Assembly: GCA_017399105.1 (NCBI GenBank)
Contig: JAFQEJ010000055.1
Coordinates: forward strand, 28,913-92,912
Reading direction: 5' to 3'
From: Clostridia bacterium
GTDB lineage: Bacteria > Bacillota > Clostridia > Oscillospirales > CAG-272
Length of the DNA stretch: 64,000 bases
Shown here piece by piece: positions 27,018 through 35,891 of the stretch (the first letter of the stretch is position 1; every line of letters starts with the position of its first letter). A model generated the notes under the pieces. It was not told the origin of the DNA. It worked only from the letters and a program-made list of their open reading frames with translations, and searched no databases. The translations under genes were made by a program, and so were the position numbers.

Positions 27018-27791
27018 ATGGAAAATCGAAACAGCAAGGCGCCCTCACGGCTCTATGTGAGCATTGCGCTGCTGATGGTAGCAATTTTAGCGGTAACGGT
27101 GATTACACTGATCAACGGTATTGCGAGACGGAATGAAGCGCCCCGCACCGAGGAAACAAGCGGTGAGACAGCATCGACAGAGACAAAAGCATCACCGCAA
27201 AGGGGAACCGATGTGCCCGAGACAAGATCGCCTGTGATGCTTCTCCCCGACAACACGGAGACGAAGGGCGAAACCGAAGCTGTAACCGAAGCGCCCGAGA
27301 CTGCCGCTCCCACAGTTGAGCAGAAGGAAGAGGAGCCGGCCACGCAGACAAGCGCGCCGCTGACCTTTATGCAGCCGGTGGCAGGCTATGTGGTGAAGTT
27401 CCACGATCTGGACATGCCGGTCTACTCTTTCACCATGGAGGACTGGCGCGTGCATCGCGGCATTGACATTGCGGCGACGCTGGGCAGTGAAGTAAAGGCA
27501 TGTGCAGCCGGCGTGATTGCGAGTGTAGGGAATGATCCCATGATGGGTGAGACGGTCATCATCGACCACGGAAACGGGCTGATGAGCATTTACCGCAATC
27601 TCTCCTCCGAGCATCCTGCTGAAATTGTTGAAGGTGCGCGCGTGGAAGCCGGTCAATGCATTGGCGGCATTGGAGAGAGTGCCCTCGTTGAGATTTCAGA
27701 CGCATCCCATCTGCATTTCGAGATGAAGCTTGGCGGCATCGACGTCGACCCCCTCGAATACGTGATGTACGACGTAGTTGTGGAAGAGTGA
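27018..27791 (+). CDS. SpoIIQ-like M23 peptidase-fold protein
   Basis: A 257-residue membrane protein with one N-terminal helix (YVSIALLMVAILAVTVITLI, 13-32), a Glu/Thr-rich linker (about 40-112) and a C-terminal M23/LytM domain. The metal site looks complete: His146 and Asp150 in HRGID, and His231/His233 in HLHFE. SpoIIQ of B. subtilis has lost this site, whereas clostridial SpoIIQ usually keeps it. With spoIIR directly upstream, a role at the engulfing forespore membrane (SpoIIQ-SpoIIIAH channel) is very likely. GGAGG precedes the ATG. Confidence 0.88.
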   Translation: MENRNSKAPSRLYVSIALLMVAILAVTVITLINGIARRNEAPRTEETSGETASTETKASPQRGTDVPETRSPVMLLPDNTETKGETEAVTEAPETAAPTVEQKEEEPATQTSAPLTFMQPVAGYVVKFHDLDMPVYSFTMEDWRVHRGIDIAATLGSEVKACAAGVIASVGNDPMMGETVIIDHGNGLMSIYRNLSSEHPAEIVEGARVEAGQCIGGIGESALVEISDASHLHFEMKLGGIDVDPLEYVMYDVVVEE

Positions 27792-27821
27792 CCACCGTGC
27801 GAAGCGAACTTGTTCGCTTTG

Positions 27822-27940
27822 TGGACGGCCTGTATCGGCGGTCGACGGCGTCGACGAGCAATATCGGGTCGGTTGCACCGACAGGCAATATCGGCGTTAG
27901 GAACACAAAATCGTTTCCGCATATCACGAGGGGGGAGGGA
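27822..27940 (+). repeat. Short repeat R1, copy 3
   Basis: It carries GTCGACGGCGTCGAC, GGTTGCACCGACAGGCAATA, TCGGCGTTAGGAACACAAAA and CGTTTCCGCATATCACGAGG. It begins 31 bases after the spoIIQ-like stop. Confidence 0.85.
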
Positions 27941-28006
27941 GTCGTTTCCTTCTCCCCTTATCACTTCAGCGAAATTGCATACCTTGACAGGGATGGATAC
28001 AGTAAG

Positions 28007-28035
28007 AGGGAGAGGAGAAGTCCTCTCCCTTTTTG
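28007..28035 (+). terminator. Terminator after the spoIIQ-like gene
   Basis: AGGGAGAGGA (28007-28016), loop GAAG, TCCTCTCCCT (28021-28030), then TTTTG: a perfect 10-bp stem. Confidence 0.85.
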
Positions 28036-28075
28036 TTGTTGTGATGATGCACCGCGAATTACAGCCGATGCAGAG

Positions 28076-29851
28076 TTACTTCTTATACAGTGTCACATCT
28101 TTTACGCTGATGGTGGCATTATAGGCATCGACGATAAATCTGTAATCCACATAATCAAAATCGCTTGTGTCGAAGGTAAGATTGAGATAGCCGTATCCCT
28201 CGGCGTCCTTTGGGGAGGTCGCATAGGTCACGTGGGTTGCGGGGGTCTGCAGCAGGGTTGTGGTGTAGCCCTCCTCGTCCACGCCTACAAGGCGGAGCAT
28301 CATATAGTCGGTGACCTTGCGGTTGCTGCCCGGCTTGAAGGCGACAGAGCATACATATTCTCCATCATCAACCGTATCGCCGAAGAAGGAGAATGAGCTG
28401 AACATCTTGCGGTTGGGCTTTTTGGTTGCGGTGTAGCGCCAGTTCCAGACGTCGCCGTTGATGCTGCTGTATTTGCGCTTGCCGCCCACATCGGCTCCGG
28501 TGACAGAGGCGACGGGGGTCAGCTTATCGAGGGGAGCATAATCGTCGTTCCACTGGCTGTCCAGCCAATCAATACGCAGGGTGAGCCACTCCTTGAAATA
28601 GGCGACCTCGCTGTCCCAGTCGAAGTAGGGAGTTGCCTTGCCGCGGACATGGGTGACCTCCAGCGCATCCGGCCACTCGTCCTCCTCATAGCGGCGCGCA
28701 TCCTCGAGAATGGCGACATATTCGTCGATTTTCTCAAACATCATATCGATGCTGCCGTCCTCCATGAGGGTATTCCAGCGCTCCTTGAGCGCGGTGACAA
28801 AGGCTTCGTCCTTGAAGAGACAGCGATACCATGCGCCCTTATCCGAGCGGTAGTTGTAGTAATTGAGTCCGTTATCCACCGTATCGGGGTAGGTGACGTC
28901 CTGATTGCCGAAGCAGACATCCACATCCCAGACCGGTCCCATGTGGAGAATACCGTCGTTGTCCAGATAGCAGTAGGTGCTGGTGACAAAGGCGGCGTCA
29001 TAGTTCTTTGCCAGTGCATTGGCGATAAACCAGTCGATGAAGGATCGCATGTCGATATCGTCGCAGTAGGCATCATAGCCCTTGGCAAGCTCGGCTTCGA
29101 TCTCGTTGAGCCGATTCAGCGCCCGCGCCTTGATCTCCTTCATCTCAGCGGCGGTGTAGGATTTACCCTCTTCGGGATCCTTCAGCATGATATGGGTGTC
29201 GCTGTCGGTGATGATACAGTTGTCACAGCCCTCCGATTGATGGCGGTAGAGCATTTCCACCTCAAAGCGGACGGCACCCTCTTCGGGATCGCAGTTGATG
29301 CGCTCGTCATCAAATTCCACCTTTTCCACGAGCATGTAGATGCCCTGATAACTGCCGTTGATAAAGACATCGACAAAGCGGAATTCGGGGGCGTAGATGT
29401 TGTTGATGCGCTGTGCAAGGTCATAGGTGACGGCGTTGCGGAGCATAGTTTTATCCCAGTAGTTGGCAAGCAGCACCCAGGTTTTGGCTTCTCCCATACC
29501 GAGCAGATCGGCGGAGGCTGCCAGCTTGAAGTGATAGGGCTTCTTGGGCAGCGTCCAGGTGGAGTTGCCTCTGCCGCGGATTTCGCCCTTCAGATTGGTG
29601 ACCGTCTCGCCTGTGTTTTCGCTGTCGACCATGGTGAAGCGGGCGGGAATGGTGGCATTGCGGGGGATCTGCAGACGGTTGCGCCCGTTTTCCAGCTCGA
29701 TATGAAGTGCGGGAAGCGAGGTGAGCTGCGCGACGGCATCTCCTGCGGCTTCGGCTTCGGTGGCTTCGGGGGATTTTTCTCTTGCCGCGAAGGATACGGT
29801 AGTGAGAAGTGAGAGGATGGCAAGAAGGAGGGCGAGGAGGCGAATTTTCAT
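28076..29851 (-). CDS. CotH kinase family protein, exported
   Basis: A 591-residue protein with an N-terminal signal peptide (MKIRLLALLLAILSLLTTVSFA). The CotH domain shows LKGEIRGRGNSTWTLPKKPYHFKL, WVLLANYWDKTMLRNAVTYDLA, FVDVFINGSYQGIYMLVEKVE and the active-site-like HMGPVWDVDVCFGN. CotH proteins are atypical kinases. In Bacillus CotH phosphorylates spore-coat proteins; secreted forms also occur in clostridial extracellular and cellulosome proteins. The C-terminal 100 residues (ASVTGADVGGKRKYSSINGDVW onward) look like a beta-sandwich, perhaps carbohydrate-binding. The start at 29851 is chosen for GGAGACACGCCC upstream and the signal peptide. Confidence 0.87.
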   Translation of the reverse strand: MKIRLLALLLAILSLLTTVSFAAREKSPEATEAEAAGDAVAQLTSLPALHIELENGRNRLQIPRNATIPARFTMVDSENTGETVTNLKGEIRGRGNSTWTLPKKPYHFKLAASADLLGMGEAKTWVLLANYWDKTMLRNAVTYDLAQRINNIYAPEFRFVDVFINGSYQGIYMLVEKVEFDDERINCDPEEGAVRFEVEMLYRHQSEGCDNCIITDSDTHIMLKDPEEGKSYTAAEMKEIKARALNRLNEIEAELAKGYDAYCDDIDMRSFIDWFIANALAKNYDAAFVTSTYCYLDNDGILHMGPVWDVDVCFGNQDVTYPDTVDNGLNYYNYRSDKGAWYRCLFKDEAFVTALKERWNTLMEDGSIDMMFEKIDEYVAILEDARRYEEDEWPDALEVTHVRGKATPYFDWDSEVAYFKEWLTLRIDWLDSQWNDDYAPLDKLTPVASVTGADVGGKRKYSSINGDVWNWRYTATKKPNRKMFSSFSFFGDTVDDGEYVCSVAFKPGSNRKVTDYMMLRLVGVDEEGYTTTLLQTPATHVTYATSPKDAEGYGYLNLTFDTSDFDYVDYRFIVDAYNATISVKDVTLYKK

Positions 29852-29967
29852 GGGCGTGTCTCCTTTTTGTGTAAATCCCAATTACCTTATGTGTTCCCGG
29901 GCAGAAATGCGGTCCTTTGGGCAGGGCCTTGGTCCCGCCGCTCGAAGAAACCGAAATTGTATGTAAC

Positions 29968-29991
29968 GGCGGGAGTGAACCTCCGCCCTAC
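29968..29991 (-). repeat. GTAG/REP-like hairpin
   Basis: On the minus strand GTAGGGCGGAGGTTCACTCC followed by CGCCG. It is the same type as the hairpins in the array at 57291. The 387-base CotH-WG gap otherwise holds R1 copy 4 and no gene. Confidence 0.65.
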
Positions 29992-30112
29992 GGTGAAATT
30001 GCCGATTCCCGGACAGCAGGAACACTTTGTCGAATTGGGAGTTGTGTAAAAACAGGGAAGAAAAAGGGAAAGCTTGTGGGGCGGTGAGCGGGGATTCCCA
30101 TAACCGGAAGTA

Positions 30113-30235
30113 CCCTCCTCCCCCTCGTGGTATGCAGAAGCGGTCTCATATACCTAACGCCGAAACAGGCCCGCCGCGAGGCGCGATATTGCCTGTCGGT
30201 ACAGCCGACTCGGCGCCGCCGACCCGACCCGACAC
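30113..30235 (-). repeat. Short repeat R1, copy 4 (inverted)
   Basis: Read on the plus strand: CCCCCTCGTGGTATGCAG, ATACCTAACGCCGA, then CGATATTGCCTGTCGGTACA and CGGCGCCGCCGAC. It ends 4 bases from the stop of the WG-repeat gene. Confidence 0.8.
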
Positions 30236-30238
30236 GGC

Positions 30239-32410
30239 TTAGCTGAGCTTCGCGAAGACCTGCCAGCCGAGGCTGGGGGAGTAGGCGGTGAAAATGCCCA
30301 TGGAGGTGTCGGAGATGTGGTTGTAGACCATCGGCACAATAAAGTCGCCTTCGCGGTCGATCATTCCCACGTACATGCCCTCGAAGCCGACTACGGCAAG
30401 TCCCTCGTGGAAGGGGCGGGCATAGGTATAAATCAGATTGGTCAGCCACCTGCCGGTGATGTCCATGTAGCCGTACTTGCCGTCGCGGGAGAGGAGCAGC
30501 ACGCCCTCGGAGTAAGCCTCCAGCGTGTAGCCGGCAGGGATGTTGAAGGTCTTGCCCGATGCGTCGATGAGGGTGTCCACATCCTCGAGAATATAGTGGT
30601 CGTAGGTGTAGTGAACAATCTTTTTGCGCACGCGCACAAGTCCCGAGTCAAAGTAGAACATGCCGAGATTGTCCTCGGTGTAGATTTCGGGGGGATACCA
30701 GCCGTCATAAGCGTACAGCTCGCGGTGGTAATAGATGGTGCCGTAGGCGTCGAGGATCACCTGATTGTAGCGGTTGATGAAAATCTGGGTCCCGTCAGCG
30801 GTCACAACCGCCGCAAGGCCGTTTGAGTTGAAGTTGAATGCCTTCAGGTACTGGGGCTCGATGACAACATTGCCGGCTGCATCCTTGTAGCCCCAGAGTC
30901 CGCCATTTGTTTCGATGCGCTCCTCACGCTTGGCAGCACGTTCCGCTTCCTTTGCCTCAGCTTCGGTGGTCTCCGGAGGTTCGGTAACCTCGGGCTCTGT
31001 AACCACAGGTTCTATTGCCGGCACCTCGGTAACAGGCGGCTCGGTTACAACAGGAGCGGTCGTTTCGGGGACTGTCTCGGGAGTTGTCTCGATGGGAGCA
31101 GTCGTATCGGGGAGGGGGTCGAGGGATGGGTCGGCAGTCTCGGTGGGCGGTGTCTCGATTGCGGGGGCGCCCGTCTCGGACATGCTTTCGGCTAAGGTTT
31201 CGGAATCCGCAGGCAGCTCACTGTCGGCAGAGCTGTCGGGGATGGGGATGATTTCGCTTTCGGCTGTGTTTTCGCTTGCCGCGATGCTTTCAAGCTCGGA
31301 CAGCGTCGAATCTGCCGATTCGGAAGTCTCACTGTCGGCAGCCTCACTGTCGGCAGCAGTTTCAAGGGCATCTGCGGCAGTGTCAGCAGGCTCGGGAAGG
31401 CTTTCCTCGGGGATGATGTCGGCAGGCTCACTTGTCTCGCTTACCGGACGGAATGTAGATGTAATCTCACCGCGCACAGCCGCCAGGGTGAGAACCTGCT
31501 CAACGCCGGTGAGGAATGCCGCGGGGATGGCTTCGCCTATCACCTCGGTTTCGGTTTCATTTGGCTGGAAGAAGGGGGTCAGACCGTAATTGACCTGTCC
31601 GTAGCCCGCGTTATGGTCGTACTCGATGCCGAAAACAAGCTGTGTCGGGTCGAGATCCTCAATGACCTTCAGCTCCTTTGCCGCCGCATCATAATATGCA
31701 TAACGCTCGCCGTCGGTGAAGAGAGGACGGTTGGATGCGTCGCGCAGATAGGCGGGAACAAAGGCTCCCATATTTTGAACATAGATGATGCCGGTGGGAT
31801 CGGCAAGCGAATAGGAGCTGCCATTGTCGACGATCAGATAGCCGCTGTAGGTCTGAAGCTTTGAAATCTCGATGGATTCGCGCTTGTATTCGATGGTGTA
31901 GCCGCCGTGCTCCAGCTCCTTGCGGTAGGGGATGTCACTGCTGACGGCGGGACGCGCCGAATAGCTGTCGCCGTAATCAACCGCGCCGTCCACAAGCGTG
32001 ATGATCTGTCCCTTTTTGGTGTAGGGGGTGCGATTGACCGTAAAGCCGTAGCCTGTGGCGGTGGAGTAGGCATAGAGCGACTTTGTGAAGGATTCGGGCG
32101 CGGCACTCTGCACCGCGGCAGTCTCGGAGGGCGCCTTTGTCTCTGCAGAGGGAGTCTTTTCGCTCTCCGCACTGCCCGAAGTCTCGGTGAGATTCGCTGT
32201 GGGATCGGTCTCGGCAGCAGGGAGCGTCACAAGGCTTCCCGCCGTCGTCACCGCAGGGGGAGCTGCGGTTTCCGCCGTCTCGGCTTCTCCGTTTCGATTG
32301 ATAAAGGACAGCTCATACAGTCCCATCTGGTATGTGATCAGGGCAAACAGGGGGAATGCCAGCAGCACTGCAATGGCGGCACCCCATGCGATACCTCGTG
32401 TAATTTTCAT
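30239..32410 (-). CDS. WG-repeat protein with Ser/Thr/Glu-rich linker, membrane-anchored
   Basis: A 723-residue protein from the ATG at 32410 (MKITRG), followed by one membrane helix (GIAWGAAIAVLLAFPLFALI). Folded parts contain WG/KWG-like repeats: GLWGYKDAAGNVVIEPQY, GKYGYMDITGRWLTNLIY and GMIDREGDFIVPMVYN near the C-terminus, with looser ones earlier (YDAAAKELKVIEDL). Residues about 345-515 are a low-complexity stretch rich in Ser, Thr, Glu, Pro and Ala, probably an extracellular stalk. WG repeats form beta-propeller-like modules of unknown ligand. The ribosome site is weak (AAAGAGAG). Confidence 0.82.
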   Translation of the reverse strand: MKITRGIAWGAAIAVLLAFPLFALITYQMGLYELSFINRNGEAETAETAAPPAVTTAGSLVTLPAAETDPTANLTETSGSAESEKTPSAETKAPSETAAVQSAAPESFTKSLYAYSTATGYGFTVNRTPYTKKGQIITLVDGAVDYGDSYSARPAVSSDIPYRKELEHGGYTIEYKRESIEISKLQTYSGYLIVDNGSSYSLADPTGIIYVQNMGAFVPAYLRDASNRPLFTDGERYAYYDAAAKELKVIEDLDPTQLVFGIEYDHNAGYGQVNYGLTPFFQPNETETEVIGEAIPAAFLTGVEQVLTLAAVRGEITSTFRPVSETSEPADIIPEESLPEPADTAADALETAADSEAADSETSESADSTLSELESIAASENTAESEIIPIPDSSADSELPADSETLAESMSETGAPAIETPPTETADPSLDPLPDTTAPIETTPETVPETTAPVVTEPPVTEVPAIEPVVTEPEVTEPPETTEAEAKEAERAAKREERIETNGGLWGYKDAAGNVVIEPQYLKAFNFNSNGLAAVVTADGTQIFINRYNQVILDAYGTIYYHRELYAYDGWYPPEIYTEDNLGMFYFDSGLVRVRKKIVHYTYDHYILEDVDTLIDASGKTFNIPAGYTLEAYSEGVLLLSRDGKYGYMDITGRWLTNLIYTYARPFHEGLAVVGFEGMYVGMIDREGDFIVPMVYNHISDTSMGIFTAYSPSLGWQVFAKLS

Positions 32411-32435
32411 GAATTCACTCTCTCTTTGCAATCTG

Positions 32436-32861
32436 CTACTTATGATATTTCCCGCCGTGATTGATATTAAACGCCCTGTACACCTGCTCAAGCAGAATCA
32501 CTCTCATGAGCTGATGGGGGAAGGTCATCTTCGAAAAGCTCAGCCGGGCATGGCAGGCAGCCTTCACCTCTTCGGGCAGCCCGTCCGAGCCGCCGATGAC
32601 AAGCGCCGCATTCGAATAGCCGCGGGAGGGCAGATCGCCCAGCGTTGCCGCGAATTCCTCCGAGGTCTGCTGCTTTCCCTCCACGCAGAGAGCACAGCGC
32701 CAGCCCTTTTTCGGCAGGGCGGGAATCAGCTCGGCGTCCTCCTTCAGCTCGATGATGCGAAGCCTGCACCAGGGCGTGAGGCGTTTTTGATATTCGGCGC
32801 AGGCATCGCGGAGATATTGCTCCTTCAGCGTGCCGACGCAGATGATGTCGAGTTCAAACAT
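32436..32861 (-). CDS. rlmH: 23S rRNA (pseudouridine1915-N3)-methyltransferase
   Basis: A 141-residue SPOUT methyltransferase, shorter than the usual 155-160. It begins MFELDIICVGTLKEQYLRDAC, with YQKRLTPWCRLRIIELKED, the SAM-knot motif VIGGSDGLPEEV and the C-terminal LSFSKMTFPHQLMRVILLEQVYRA, all typical. RlmH methylates a pseudouridine in helix 69 of 23S rRNA. The open frame extends upstream to 33155 in antisense of the next gene; the family start and AAAGGA support 32861. In Bacillus it also lies near the origin. Confidence 0.94.
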   Translation of the reverse strand: MFELDIICVGTLKEQYLRDACAEYQKRLTPWCRLRIIELKEDAELIPALPKKGWRCALCVEGKQQTSEEFAATLGDLPSRGYSNAALVIGGSDGLPEEVKAACHARLSFSKMTFPHQLMRVILLEQVYRAFNINHGGKYHK

Positions 32862-32902
32862 GGTACTTGAAATCCTTTGTAATGTTGTGGATGAGGCTCC
32901 CC

Positions 32903-33679
32903 TCACACCAGCCTTGTCGCAGTCTTTCTCTCTGCCACCGCAACCTCGGTCGCGTATCCGCCGCCGACGATGATTTCGGCTGTTGCACTGCGGGCAAGCT
33001 CGGGGGTGTTGTTGTCCTTCGATAAATGGGCAAGCAGAATCCGCTCGGCTCCCTCGTCGGCGAGATATTCTGCCAGATGAGCGCAGTCGCTGTTTGAGAG
33101 ATGCCCCATCCGCGAGAGAATCCGCTGCTTGAGTGTGGGCGGATAGGAACCGCACAGGAGCATGTCGGGATCGTGGTTCGACTCGAGCACCATATAGCGC
33201 GAGCCCTTCAGCTCGGCTGCCATTTTGCGCGAGATATAGCCGGTGTCGGTGGCAATGCCGATTCTGCCGGCTTCGGTGTCGATGACATAGCCCACGCTGG
33301 CGGCGCTGTCGTGAGAGGTTGCGAAGGAGCGAATCTCCATATCGCCCACCGTCACCGAATAAAGCGGCTCGTGGGAGATGAGGTTCATCCCCTCACCAAA
33401 GCCTGCGGCGAAGATCGAGGGGGCGGTCATATGGACGGGAATGCCGTATTTGCGCTCGATGACAGGGATGCCGCGAATATGGTCGATATGCTCATGGGTG
33501 ACGAAAATTGCCGAAATCCGCTCGAGACTGCTGCCGATTCCGGCAAGAGCCTGTCCGACGGCGCGGGCACTGACTCCGGCATCGATGAGAATTTCGGTTT
33601 TGCCGTCGGAGATGTAAATACAGTTTCCTTCCGAGCCTGAGAAAAGGGTATAGGCGCTGATTTTATGCTGTGCTTCCAT
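32903..33679 (-). CDS. MBL-fold hydrolase, WalJ/YycJ-like
   Basis: A 258-residue metallo-beta-lactamase-fold protein. FSGSEGNCIYISDGKTEILIDAG starts the domain and FVTHEHIDHIRGI is the HxHxDH metal site; later metal ligands lie near TSHDS, IATDTGYIS, LESNHD and LLAHLSKDNN. This pattern (SGSxGN start, HLS near the end) is that of WalJ/YycJ, linked to DNA-mismatch or cell-wall stress in Gram-positives. It lies 41 bases before rlmH, in line with the near-origin walRK-yycHIJ neighbourhood, although walRK are absent here. Confidence 0.88.
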   Translation of the reverse strand: MEAQHKISAYTLFSGSEGNCIYISDGKTEILIDAGVSARAVGQALAGIGSSLERISAIFVTHEHIDHIRGIPVIERKYGIPVHMTAPSIFAAGFGEGMNLISHEPLYSVTVGDMEIRSFATSHDSAASVGYVIDTEAGRIGIATDTGYISRKMAAELKGSRYMVLESNHDPDMLLCGSYPPTLKQRILSRMGHLSNSDCAHLAEYLADEGAERILLAHLSKDNNTPELARSATAEIIVGGGYATEVAVAERKTATRLV

Positions 33680-33686
33680 GCCGCCC

Positions 33687-34082
33687 TCATGCAGAGAAGG
33701 AAGCCATCAGCGGCTCCACATAGGTGAGAATCACCATATCGATAAAGATGGTGAGGATGAAGGGGATGAGCACCACCAGCACCATACGGGCCTGTCCCTT
33801 GCGCTTGGTGGCGAGGGCGATGTAATCGTGCTTTTCCTCGGGCGACATGTCGTCGGGCAGGTCGTCGGGGGTAGGCAGAGCGCGCTCCAGACCGCGGTTG
33901 AGGATGATGAATGCCACAGCGAGGGCGGTGATGATGGTGAGATAGATGGGCAGGATGGGATAGAAGTTGAAGCGGCAGGCGGTGTAGTAGATGACGAACA
34001 CCGCGAGGAAGATGCAGAGCATGATGCCGCGCTTTTTCCAGTCGATTTTCTTTTGAGGTTGAATGCGGTACTTTTTAGCCAT
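33687..34082 (-). CDS. Small membrane protein, unknown function
   Basis: A 131-residue protein with three hydrophobic helices: GIMLCIFLAVFVIYYTACRF, PILPIYLTIITALAVAFIIL and MVLVVLIPFILTIFIDMVIL. Lys-rich ends and an acidic loop (PTPDDLPDDMSPEEKHDYI) lie between. I recognise no named family. It ends 8 bases before the walJ-like gene on the same strand and probably shares its transcript. Confidence 0.8.
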   Translation of the reverse strand: MAKKYRIQPQKKIDWKKRGIMLCIFLAVFVIYYTACRFNFYPILPIYLTIITALAVAFIILNRGLERALPTPDDLPDDMSPEEKHDYIALATKRKGQARMVLVVLIPFILTIFIDMVILTYVEPLMASFSA

Positions 34083-34165
34083 GATGTACGTCCTGTCATG
34101 TATTGATGAATGAAGATTGGTGAGGATGAAGGTGGTGGAGCCCGGTGAGCGGGAGTCTCAATCCC

Positions 34166-35455
34166 TCACACCACTCTTACCGCGCCTGCGGCTCTGGGAG
34201 TCAGCACCTTTGCGGCACCTTCGCCGAAGATGCTGTCCTCGAGGGCGATGAGCTCTTCTGCTGCCTCAAGGGGGATGAGGGTCTGGACGGTGCCGGCAAA
34301 GCCTCCGCCGTGAACGCGCCATGCGGCCTTGACTCCGTCGGTGTTGTATTTAGCCAGCACCTCTTCGGCGGCGGCGAGGGCGAGCGAAACACCCTGCTCA
34401 TCGGGGAGTGCGGTTGTCCAGACATTCTGGAGATATTCAAAGCTCGATCTGCCCGATGCCAGCATGCCCTCGAGGAAGGCGGTGAGATTGCCCGATTGAA
34501 GAGCCGCGGTCTGAGCTGCCACGCGCTCGTTTTCGCGCAGAAAATGGAAGGCACGCAGGATGGCGCGGTCACCAACCTTTTCGCGCAGAACCATGATTTC
34601 GGGGAGAAGCTGTGCCATGGAGATCTCGCGCAGGCAGTCGGCACCGAAGTGAGCGGCGACCTGCTTCATCTCGGCAGGGATGGCGGCATAGTCGGGGGTG
34701 AGGTTGGCGTGATTGCCGCCGGTATTGATGATGCAGAGCGCATAGCCTGCACCGCGGAAATCGAAGTCCATCTTTTCAATGACAGCATTGCCCGGGATCT
34801 CAAAATCGATGGAAACGACGCCGCCGACAGCACATGCGGTCTGATCCATGAGTCCGCAGGGCTTGCCGAAGTAGACATTCTCTGCGTACTGAGCGATGCG
34901 GGCGATTTTGGCGGGATCGGCGCCGGCACCCGAAAATTCGTTGATGATACTGCCCACCAGCACCTCAAATGCCGCCGAGGAGGAGAGTCCGCTTCCCTTG
35001 GGTACGTCGGAGGTGGTGTAGGCATCAAAGCCGCAAGAGTCGCTGCAGTTCTGCTCAAACTCGGCTCTCATGCCGCGCAGGATGGCGGTGCCTGTGAAAT
35101 ATTCGCGCTCATCCGGCTCGTTTGAGGCATCGGCGATCTCCTCGTCAAAGCCCTCGCTCTTTACGCGGATGATGCCGTCACCTCTGGGGGATGCTACGGC
35201 GATTACATCAAGATCGACAGCACAGGCGATGACTCTGCCGTTGTTGTGGTCGGTATGATTGCCCGACAGCTCACTGCGTCCGGGGGTTGAGAAGATGGCA
35301 AGCTCGCGGTCGGTACCGTAGAGGCTTCCGAAGCTGCGGACTGCATTTGCATAGCGCTCTCTTTCGGAGGGGATACGGGACTTGCCGTAGAGCTGCTCCA
35401 AAGCTCCGTCGAGCGCGCCTGATGTGATATGATCAAGAAGAGCATTATAGTTCAT
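34166..35455 (-). CDS. Galactokinase-like GHMP kinase
   Basis: A 429-residue GHMP kinase. The galactokinase signature appears as STPGRSELSGNHTDHNNGRV (the usual form is PGRVNLIGEHTDYNGG), so the sugar loop is recognisable but varied. The ATP loop is DVPKGSGLSSSAAFEVLVG, with PCGLMDQTACAVGG carrying the catalytic Asp. The C-terminal motif is WRVHGGGFAGTVQTL. The varied first motif leaves open another hexose or hexosamine as substrate. No other Leloir genes are adjacent. AAAGGA supports the ATG at 35455. Confidence 0.88.
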   Translation of the reverse strand: MNYNALLDHITSGALDGALEQLYGKSRIPSERERYANAVRSFGSLYGTDRELAIFSTPGRSELSGNHTDHNNGRVIACAVDLDVIAVASPRGDGIIRVKSEGFDEEIADASNEPDEREYFTGTAILRGMRAEFEQNCSDSCGFDAYTTSDVPKGSGLSSSAAFEVLVGSIINEFSGAGADPAKIARIAQYAENVYFGKPCGLMDQTACAVGGVVSIDFEIPGNAVIEKMDFDFRGAGYALCIINTGGNHANLTPDYAAIPAEMKQVAAHFGADCLREISMAQLLPEIMVLREKVGDRAILRAFHFLRENERVAAQTAALQSGNLTAFLEGMLASGRSSFEYLQNVWTTALPDEQGVSLALAAAEEVLAKYNTDGVKAAWRVHGGGFAGTVQTLIPLEAAEELIALEDSIFGEGAAKVLTPRAAGAVRVV

Positions 35456-35501
35456 AAGTATAATCCTTTCGGCGTATAGGCACAATTAACATATTTTATA
35501 T

Positions 35502-35530
35502 ATTATATCAAAGGATAGCAAAAGAAACAA
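35502..35530 (-). promoter_or_regulatory. Promoter of the galactokinase-like gene
   Basis: Minus strand TTGTTT (35525-35530), 17 bases, TATAAT (35502-35507). Confidence 0.6.
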
Positions 35531-35564
35531 TGAAATAATGTAAACAAAAGTGTGAATTATAATG

Positions 35565-35652
35565 CACCGTGCCGGTACACGGGTCGGCAGCGCCGACAGG
35601 CGATATCGGCGTTAGGTATACGAAATCGTTTCCGCATACCACGAGGGGGGCG
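35565..35652 (+). repeat. Short repeat R1, copy 5
   Basis: GGGTCGGCAGCGCCGACAGG, CGATATCGGCGTTAGGTATA, CGAAATCGTTTCCGCATACC, ACGAGGGGGG. It sits in the 436-base divergent gap between the galactokinase-like gene and the solute-binding protein. Confidence 0.85.
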
Positions 35653-35812
35653 AAAAATTGGTGTTAATGTTGAGGGGGGATGGTGGATGAGGGGGAAAAA
35701 CATCGCCCCGTATCTGTATACTCAGAAGTGTAGAAAAATCTCAGCTCACCGAGTCCACCATCCATCCTGTTCAACTTTACGTTAATATCACATTAAAATT
35801 CACATATTCACC

Positions 35813-35841
35813 TTGACAAAACTACACTTGCGTGTTATACT
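35813..35841 (+). promoter_or_regulatory. Promoter of the solute-binding protein gene
   Basis: TTGACA (35813-35818), 17 bases, TATACT (35836-35841). A perfect -35 and spacing suggest strong expression. Confidence 0.8.
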
Positions 35842-35891
35842 ATGATATCATTATTATGTTTTCACACAAATTGTGAAAGAGAGGATTAAGA

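Noticed and set aside
27788..28396. 202-codon plus-strand frame through R1 copy 3 into the CotH gene
   Set aside because: It starts in repeat DNA, overlaps the spoIIQ stop and the terminator at 28007, and is antisense to CotH.
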